Source: Victivallales bacterium (lineage in GTDB: Bacteria > Verrucomicrobiota > Lentisphaeria > Oligosphaerales > Oligosphaeraceae). Taken from it: DNA of 10,163 nt. The stretch is from the NCBI GenBank assembly GCA_017964325.1, contig JAGCSE010000261.1, positions 1 through 10,163 on the forward strand. The letters run 5' to 3'. Below, piece by piece: positions 6,105 to 10,163 of the stretch (the first letter of the stretch is position 1; each line of letters opens with the position of its first letter). The notes beneath the pieces are model-generated. The model ran no database searches. It had not been told where the DNA came from and saw nothing but the letters and a program-made list of their open reading frames with translations. The translations under genes were made by a program, and so were the position numbers.

Positions 6105-6218
6105 TACCATTGTCGAGGAGCGACGTTGTTCCGCCATAGGGGCGGATTGGTGGCGCGCCCCGCGTGCTAAGCATGATTCCGCGCTCCGCGCGGTGTCGCT
6201 TCGCAATGGTACAACGTC
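6105..6218. repeat. GC-rich palindrome-packed element (REP/MITE-like or structured RNA)
   Basis: Within an AT-rich spacer, a GC-rich block is bounded by the inverted repeat TACCATTG (6105-6112) / CAATGGTA (6204-6211), continued by CGA/TCG and AGCGAC (6119-6124) / GTCGCT (6195-6200). Inside it are the hairpins CCGCC/GGCGG (6131-6145) and CCGCGC/GCGCGG with a three-base loop (6179-6193), the palindrome GGCGCGCC (6152-6159) and TGCTAAGCA (6165-6173). A further pair, GACGTTGT (6122-6129) and ACAACGTC (6211-6218), is complementary and would compete with the outer stem. The fold resembles a closed stem carrying several arms. Stop-free frames cross it on both strands but look like shadows. The shared hairpin-GGAATCAT arrangement at 4539-4577 suggests a dispersed repeat. 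Function unknown. Confidence 0.5.
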
Positions 6219-6226
6219 TGTTAAGG

Positions 6227-6376
6227 GTGCAATCTTTGTGGGCCTTCATGAAGGCCTATCCGCAACTGTCCGACAAAGCCATCATGGTCATTATCGATAT
6301 GCTATGGCTCAAACGGACACGGTTCCAGTTCCAATTTCAGGATTTGGTAACTCTGTTGGCGGTATATCTATTGTAG
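6227..6376 (+). other. Possible short ORF or gene remnant
   Basis: A frame readable from GTG 6227 or ATG 6248 to the stop at 6374-6376 encodes 42 residues from the ATG (MKAYPQLSDKAIMVIIDM, then LWLKRTRFQFQFQDLVTLLA). The composition looks more protein-like than the other frames here, with amphipathic and hydrophobic stretches. No Shine-Dalgarno site; the first bases include a 16-base perfect palindrome at 6241-6256, and the end overlaps by nine bases the 3' end of the minus-strand gene. It may be the tail of a gene lost when the palindromic element at 6105-6218 was inserted, or chance. Confidence 0.2.
6241..6256. repeat. Sixteen-base perfect palindrome
   Basis: GGCCTTCATGAAGGCC is fully self-complementary with no loop. 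It is a possible dimeric-protein site or cruciform seed. It lies about 110 bases beyond the stop of the minus-strand membrane-anchored trio and has no T-run on either strand, so it is not an intrinsic terminator. Confidence 0.45.
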
Positions 6377-7147
6377 AGTATAGCCTTCAGGTATGGCGAT
6401 GTTATATAATTTGTCTTTATAATGAAAACTATGCTCCCCTACAACAGGTTGGTGGTAATTGAGCAGATCCTCGAATTTGGCATGCATTTGCTTGAAGGCT
6501 TCGCGGCGACTGCCATACGTCTGCGAACACGCATCTTGTACAGGCTGGCAGATGATATCATAAAGTTCGCGGAGTTTCTTGTAGGTTTCAAATTTCTCTT
6601 CGGCCGAAACATCTTGACGATACATGATGTCGCACCATTGTTCCCGGAGGGATAGATATTGGTTAACTGCATCTTTTGTCTCTTGGGGTATGTTGGACAA
6701 GTCCAGGCTGGTAATGACTCTTTCGAGTTGCTGGAGTCTTTGACGCGCCATGTCTGTTTGGAATTTAATCTGATGCCAATAAAAATCGCAGTCTTTTGGG
6801 TTGTAGATATAAACGCTTTGCATTGCCGTGCCATATATCCCCTCAAATGCTTTCCGAGTCGCCAAATCGTGTTTGGATTGCTCCAGTATTCTTTTGACTT
6901 CGTTTACGTCTGGTGATTCCCGCTGATTGGATGACGCTGCGGGTTGATTGGGGGTATCCTTTGGGCTTGCAGGCTTATCATAGTCATCATCATCTTCTTC
7001 TTTTTCAGGCATGGATGGTTGACTGGCTTTCTCCAATCTTTCCATGTCAGCCTTCAGCGATTGTGTAGTATATTGCAGCGAAAGCAAATAGAATAGTAAG
7101 GCGAAAGCCGATACTATCAAGAGGATATTCAACTGATAGTTTTTCAT
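6368..7147 (-). CDS. Hypothetical membrane-anchored protein, third gene of coupled trio
   Basis: 259 residues, not recognised. An N-terminal hydrophobic helix at about 6-24 after a short basic end acts as a signal anchor, leaving the rest outside the membrane. Residues 29-80 are a low-complexity acidic and Pro/Ser-rich linker (EKEEDDDDYDKP). Residues 81-230 look all-helical, with a conserved-looking patch LERVITSLDLSNIPQETKDA (141-160) and Cys at 120, 172, 200 and 207. The end is beta-like (HYKDKLYNIAIPEGYTLQ). The patch resembles residues 133-152 of the upstream 235-residue protein (leucine-rich helix, Asp-Leu, Pro-Glu helix), so the two may be distant paralogs. Its ATG (7145-7147) overlaps the upstream stop as ATGA, so translation is probably coupled. 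A weak AAGG lies ten bases upstream. No terminator is visible after it. Confidence 0.75.
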   Translation of the reverse strand: MKNYQLNILLIVSAFALLFYLLSLQYTTQSLKADMERLEKASQPSMPEKEEDDDDYDKPASPKDTPNQPAASSNQRESPDVNEVKRILEQSKHDLATRKAFEGIYGTAMQSVYIYNPKDCDFYWHQIKFQTDMARQRLQQLERVITSLDLSNIPQETKDAVNQYLSLREQWCDIMYRQDVSAEEKFETYKKLRELYDIICQPVQDACSQTYGSRREAFKQMHAKFEDLLNYHQPVVGEHSFHYKDKLYNIAIPEGYTLQ

Positions 7148-7851
7148 TTTTCAATGCCTTGGATTGAGGGGAAAACCAACATGAAAATTGGAGGATAAAA
7201 TACAGAATCGAAATCGTTTAAGTCGTTGGCGAGGAAGACGTCCTCGATGCCGACTGCATGTGCGCAATATTTTGTGATGATACTGCTGTCGAATTCGGCT
7301 TCTTGGGAAAGGCGTTCTTGCGTACCCCATGACGTTTTCTTGAAAGCCAAAACGCATTCGTCATCCTGTATGCTTCTTTGGAGTTTATCATAAAGGGATT
7401 TGAATTCCTCCTCGGGAAGATAGTTGGGATTGAGGTCTGCCAGCAGACGGAGTTTTTCCTCACGGTTCTTTGCATGATGTTGCAGGATGGTATTCAGGAA
7501 AGCCATGAACTCATTGTATGCTCCTTGGTCTTCTTCAAGCAGTTCCTCTAAGGTGCGGTCATCGATTTTTGACGGAAAAAAACGGTCGGTTATTTCTTCA
7601 TGCTGTCTTTTGCTTTCAGTCTTGATGTGACGTTGTTGGCGTTTAGCTTCTTTTTCATGAACAGATTTTGCGTCATGGACGACTGTTTTATGTGGTTTTG
7701 GGGTAGCAGTTTCTTCTTGAACTTTTGATGAAAGTTGGCTGATTTCATTGCGCAAGGAATCCTGCTTCTGTTTCTCTTTTATGCACAAGAGCATCAGAAA
7801 CAAGCAGATGATAAACAAGAGGATTGAAAAAATTGTCTGCAAGTGTTTCAT
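7144..7851 (-). CDS. Hypothetical membrane-anchored coiled-coil protein, second gene of coupled trio
   Basis: 235 residues, not recognised. Membrane helix at 6-24, then a charged, Lys/Glu/His-rich segment at 25-90 likely to be coiled coil or extended, then a helical domain at 98-170 (DDRTLEELLEEDQGAYNEF, later LNPNYLPEEEF) with Cys 166, and a C-terminal region with Cys 196 ending PPIFMLVFPSIQGIEK. The frame is open upstream to 8034, but that part would overlap the pseudopilin-like gene by 187 bases and encodes a Pro/Arg/His-rich shadow. ATG 7849-7851 is preferred because AGAGGA lies six bases upstream and it overlaps the previous stop as ATGA. Membrane anchoring, length and domain order parallel the next gene. 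Role unknown; a structural or assembly part in the envelope is a guess. Confidence 0.75.
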   Translation of the reverse strand: MKHLQTIFSILLFIICLFLMLLCIKEKQKQDSLRNEISQLSSKVQEETATPKPHKTVVHDAKSVHEKEAKRQQRHIKTESKRQHEEITDRFFPSKIDDRTLEELLEEDQGAYNEFMAFLNTILQHHAKNREEKLRLLADLNPNYLPEEEFKSLYDKLQRSIQDDECVLAFKKTSWGTQERLSQEAEFDSSIITKYCAHAVGIEDVFLANDLNDFDSVFYPPIFMLVFPSIQGIEK

Positions 7852-8330
7852 GGAGAATCCTCTGCTGATTGCCGAAGGCGGTTGTGGGGGTGGAAGATGT
7901 TGCCAGAATCGTCGTATTCGGAGTCGATGATATCGTCTTTTGTGTTGAAAACACGGTCTTTGCCTGCCGATATTCCCTTGTGGTAAGTTTCTTCCTTCAA
8001 ACGGATTGCAAAAAACATCATAGGTGTCCCCCAACGGTCAAGGCATGCTTTTTCCGTCTTGCCATACGGCCAGTCTTTCCCGCAATCGATGGCAAGAATT
8101 GAAATGTCCGTTGGATTGGACACGTCTTCGCTCAATGGTATATTCTTGTGTTCCTGTAGATAATTGCCGAGCAAGAGATTGAATTGGTGCAAATCCTCCC
8201 AGACCACGACATTGTCCAGATTGCGTTTGAAATCGATGGCAACCATTACTCCGGCAAGAAGCAACGCGATACCTATGACGACAACGACCGCCTTGACAGG
8301 ATGTAGTTTGATGCTTGCGGAGAATGACAT
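7848..8330 (-). CDS. Pseudopilin-like membrane-anchored protein (type II secretion G-like C-terminal domain), first gene of coupled trio
   Basis: 160 residues. One membrane helix at about 13-32 follows a short basic N-terminus; residues 40-62 continue as an amphipathic helix (EDLHQFNLLLGNYLQEH). Residues 97-103 (LDRWGTP) and 121-134 (SAGKDRVFNTKDDI) match the pattern of GspG-type major pseudopilins: a D-x-W-G-x-P strand, then a glycine- and Asp-rich loop that in GspG binds calcium. The prepilin-peptidase signature (G-FTLxE) is absent, so it is probably not processed as a pilin. Cys 83 and Cys 96 could form a disulfide. The start at 8330 lies 18 bases after the phosphoesterase stop and has no Shine-Dalgarno site; re-initiation from the upstream gene is likely. 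The stop overlaps the next start (ATGA). Confidence 0.75.
   Translation of the reverse strand: MSFSASIKLHPVKAVVVVIGIALLLAGVMVAIDFKRNLDNVVVWEDLHQFNLLLGNYLQEHKNIPLSEDVSNPTDISILAIDCGKDWPYGKTEKACLDRWGTPMMFFAIRLKEETYHKGISAGKDRVFNTKDDIIDSEYDDSGNIFHPHNRLRQSAEDSP
7858..7863 (-). promoter_or_regulatory. Shine-Dalgarno site deciding the start of the 235-residue protein
   Basis: AGAGGA on the minus strand with a six-base spacer to ATG 7849-7851. It selects this ATG over the upstream in-frame ATG at 8034. Confidence 0.6.
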
Positions 8331-8348
8331 GATGGTTTATGGAGGGTA

Positions 8349-9575
8349 CTATTTGATCGGAATCGTGTTGTAGCGGATCAAGTCGTGGTCGAAAATGAAG
8401 CGGCGGAAGCCGTAGGTGACTTTGTCGAAGGAGACACTGGTCGTTTCGGCGCTGGAGAAGAGGATGCCGTTCCACTGGTAGGTGAAGGCCGTGTGGGTAT
8501 GGCCTGTCAGATAGGCCACGACGGGATACTGCTTCAGTTTGTCCGACAGCCACTTGCGGCGCGATTTCGGCAGGTTGAAATATTCTTCCTTTTCATCGGG
8601 CGTTTCGATGAAAATCGGCGCATGCATGGCGAGGATGATCTTCTTGCCGGCCGCCTTCGCATCGTCCAGTTCCTTTTGGAAGAATTCGTCCATCTTCGCC
8701 GTTAGGGATTCGATTGGATGTTGCCAAAGCTCCGAATCCAAGACGATTAGACGGTAGCCGCCCGACGGCATGTCAGCGGCGTAGAAAGTCGGGCCGAAGA
8801 ATTCTTCGAAGATCGGGCGTGAATCTTTCTGTGCGACGTCATGGTTGCCTGCGACGATATAGACAGGCAATTTCAGACGGGAAAGTTCCTTCTTGAAGAC
8901 CGTAAGCGTCTCGCGGTTCGTGATATGCATCATGTCGCCGCAAATGACGACCGCCTGGCAGTCACTTTGGTTGAGCTTGTCGATCTCCTGGCGGAAACGG
9001 GCCAGTTCGGCGTCGTAGTCCTTAAAGCCGATCTGCGGGTCCGACAGTTGCGCGAGCACGAGATTGTCAAACGTCATCACCGCGTTCTCCTGATAGGAGA
9101 ATTTGAGTTCGCGTAGTTCGTATGTCGTCCCTTCGCCCGTGTAGGTTGGATCAAAGCGCAACGACTTGATGTTGCCGCCGTTGAACCATGTCCATGGCTT
9201 TGCGAGGACTTCTCCCGTCAGGGTGACGGTGTGCCATTCGCCGTCGGCCTTTGGGACGGGGAGCTTCCATAAACGGTAGTCCGAGAAGTTTTGTCCATCC
9301 TTGGCGTAAAACACATAGCCGTGGTGTTTGACGGGGCCCGTCGCACGATAGGTGTAGGTCAGTGTGTTGCATTGTCTTGGATCAATATCCACGTTGCGGT
9401 TGGCGACGTTCGGGCCGTTGGCCGTGAAGGTGAACGACAGGCCGTCGTCGGATAGGGAGACTGTGCAATTTGTCGTTTTCTCCCATCCTTCAAAGTTGTT
9501 TGCTTTGTTCCAGATGACGTCTGCCGAGAGACTTAAACAGCAAGATAATAGAAGAAAAGGTATGCAATTTTTCAT
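8349..9575 (-). CDS. Secreted calcineurin-like metallophosphoesterase, CPPED1-like, with N-terminal beta-sandwich domain
   Basis: 408 residues. A signal peptide at 1-18 is likely to be cut after SLSA; C12 or C13 leaves a lipoprotein possible. Residues 20-162 look like a carbohydrate-binding-type beta sandwich: aromatic-rich strands (VIWNKANNFEGWEKT, GEWHTVTLTGEV, LRFDPTYTGEGTTYELREL). Residues 172-395 are a calcineurin-like phosphoesterase with a dinuclear metal site: DPQ at 179-181 where many relatives have DxH, GD at 213-214, GNHD at 243-246, H318 (MHAP), GHTH at 358-361. The DPQ variant is as in CPPED1/CSTP1-like enzymes. It probably hydrolyses a phosphate ester outside the cytoplasm; the substrate, a phosphorylated sugar or polymer bound by the N-terminal domain, is a guess. 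No Shine-Dalgarno site; 54 bases after the dehydrogenase, 18 before the pseudopilin-like gene. Confidence 0.9.
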   Translation of the reverse strand: MKNCIPFLLLSCCLSLSADVIWNKANNFEGWEKTTNCTVSLSDDGLSFTFTANGPNVANRNVDIDPRQCNTLTYTYRATGPVKHHGYVFYAKDGQNFSDYRLWKLPVPKADGEWHTVTLTGEVLAKPWTWFNGGNIKSLRFDPTYTGEGTTYELRELKFSYQENAVMTFDNLVLAQLSDPQIGFKDYDAELARFRQEIDKLNQSDCQAVVICGDMMHITNRETLTVFKKELSRLKLPVYIVAGNHDVAQKDSRPIFEEFFGPTFYAADMPSGGYRLIVLDSELWQHPIESLTAKMDEFFQKELDDAKAAGKKIILAMHAPIFIETPDEKEEYFNLPKSRRKWLSDKLKQYPVVAYLTGHTHTAFTYQWNGILFSSAETTSVSFDKVTYGFRRFIFDHDLIRYNTIPIK

Positions 9576-9586
9576 TTGGGAAAATG

Positions 9587-9621
9587 GGATAGAAAGGATA
9601 GAGAGGATAAAAGGAATAAAA
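9587..9621. repeat. Short degenerate tandem repeat, 8-9 base unit
   Basis: Plus-strand units GGATAGAAA, GGATAGAGA, GGATAAAA and GGAATAAAA lie head to tail in the gap between the dehydrogenase stop and the phosphoesterase start. On the transcribed minus strand this is a pyrimidine-rich leader with no ribosome-binding site. Slippage could change leader length. Confidence 0.5.
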
Positions 9622-9629
9622 GCAATTGG

Positions 9630-10163
9630 TTAGAACTGCGCTAGCAGACGGCCGCCGTCGAGCAGATGGGATGAGCCTGTGATGAAGCCGCCATGCGTGT
9701 CGTCGCACAGATAGAGGATGAAATCGACGATTTCCCACGGTTCGGCGGCGCGGCCGATGGCGGTCTTCATGTTGGCCATGGCGGCTCGCGTGAGGACAGG
9801 GCCGGGCATGATGCAGCAGGAGCGGACGTTGTGTTTGGCGCCGAGGGAGGCGATGGATTTCGTCACGCCGTGCATGGCGGATTTGGCGGCGGCGTAGTCG
9901 ATGCAGCCCGCGGAGCCTTCTTCGCCGGAGACGGAGCCGAAGTTGATGATAACGCCGTGGTTGTGGTCGAGCATGTTACCAATACATGCGCGGATGAAGT
10001 AGAGGGCGCCTTTGAGATTGACGTCGATGCCCCACGAAATGATTTCCGGATCGCGGTCGCGGAAGGCGTCGTGGCATTTCCAGATGCGGGCGGAGGCGCC
10101 GCCGCAGGCGTTGATGAGGATGTCGATCTGGCCGTATTTTTCGATGGCGAGTTTGGCGGCGGC
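9630..10163 (-). CDS. Short-chain dehydrogenase/reductase, 5' end outside window
   Basis: The frame is open to the right edge, giving 177 residues of a family usually about 250 long, so some 70-80 N-terminal residues with the TGxxxGxG nucleotide motif are missing. Seen in order: ILINACGGA (15-23, the NNAG-type motif), N49 of the structural tetrad, the catalytic serine in FGSVSG (75-80), Y90 and K94 in DYAAAK (YxxxK), IMPGPVLT (118-125), and the C-terminal ITGSSHLLDGG typical of classical SDRs. It uses NAD(P) to oxidise an alcohol or reduce a ketone; the substrate is not evident. A Met 63 residues into the visible part is internal, not the start. Cytoplasmic. Same strand as the phosphoesterase 54 bases downstream, with no promoter or terminator seen between, so an operon is plausible. 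Confidence 0.92.
   Translation of the reverse strand, partial: AAAKLAIEKYGQIDILINACGGASARIWKCHDAFRDRDPEIISWGIDVNLKGALYFIRACIGNMLDHNHGVIINFGSVSGEEGSAGCIDYAAAKSAMHGVTKSIASLGAKHNVRSCCIMPGPVLTRAAMANMKTAIGRAAEPWEIVDFILYLCDDTHGGFITGSSHLLDGGRLLAQF

Noticed and set aside
6055..6462. Open frames at 6055-6249 (minus) and 6094-6462 (plus) across the GC-rich element
   Set aside because: They are read through palindromic sequence, lack ribosome-binding sites and overlap each other; more likely by-products of the repeat.
7852..8034. N-terminal extension of the 235-residue protein to ATG 8034
   Set aside because: It overlaps the pseudopilin-like gene in another frame, is Arg/His/Pro-rich, and the ATG at 7851 has both a ribosome-binding site and a stop/start overlap.

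Overview
The window is bacterial, with closely packed genes of moderate GC and one AT-rich spacer. Short intergenic gaps, stop/start overlaps and mostly weak ribosome-binding sites are evident. I think a Verrucomicrobiota/Lentisphaerota-type (PVC) bacterium is likely. The reasons are the fused shikimate kinase/3-dehydroquinate synthase, a pseudopilin-like protein, and a CBM-like domain joined to a calcineurin-type phosphoesterase. This is an impression from gene content; no marker gene confirms it.

Layout: 1-1389 (minus) is an AMP-forming acyl-CoA synthetase cut at its 3' end by the window edge. 1506-3056 (minus) is a bifunctional AroK-AroB fusion for the shikimate pathway. A 93-base divergent promoter region follows. 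3150-4457 (plus) is a radical-SAM/SPASM-like protein with a C-terminal TPR-like tail; it has the SPASM-type cysteines but lacks the N-terminal CxxxCxxC cluster motif. It ends in a strong intrinsic terminator. Convergent to it on the minus strand are a six-helix membrane protein (4562-5110) and an unrecognised 220-residue protein (5144-5806).

5807-6367 is a spacer of about 560 bases with no convincing gene but much structure: a candidate promoter, nested inverted repeats, six TCAT words exactly 10 bases apart, a GC-rich palindrome-packed element of 107 bases that could fold as a branched RNA or be a REP/MITE-like repeat, and a possible short ORF or gene remnant. Upstream of it (minus strand) lies a set of three small membrane-anchored proteins (8330 to 6368) joined by two ATGA stop/start overlaps, the first with a pseudopilin-like C-terminal domain. 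They follow a secreted CPPED1-like metallophosphoesterase (8349-9575) and a short-chain dehydrogenase (9630 to the window edge, 5' end missing), all on the minus strand.

How the genes work together: the left part is housekeeping metabolism (fatty or aromatic acid activation; chorismate supply). The right part (minus strand, SDR to 6368) could be one long transcription unit: an oxidoreductase, an exported phosphoesterase, then a translationally coupled trio of envelope proteins. Nothing in the sequence shows a defence system, phage, transposase, tRNA, rRNA or CRISPR array. The most unusual items are the degenerate radical-SAM protein, the coupled membrane trio of unknown function, and the structured spacer.
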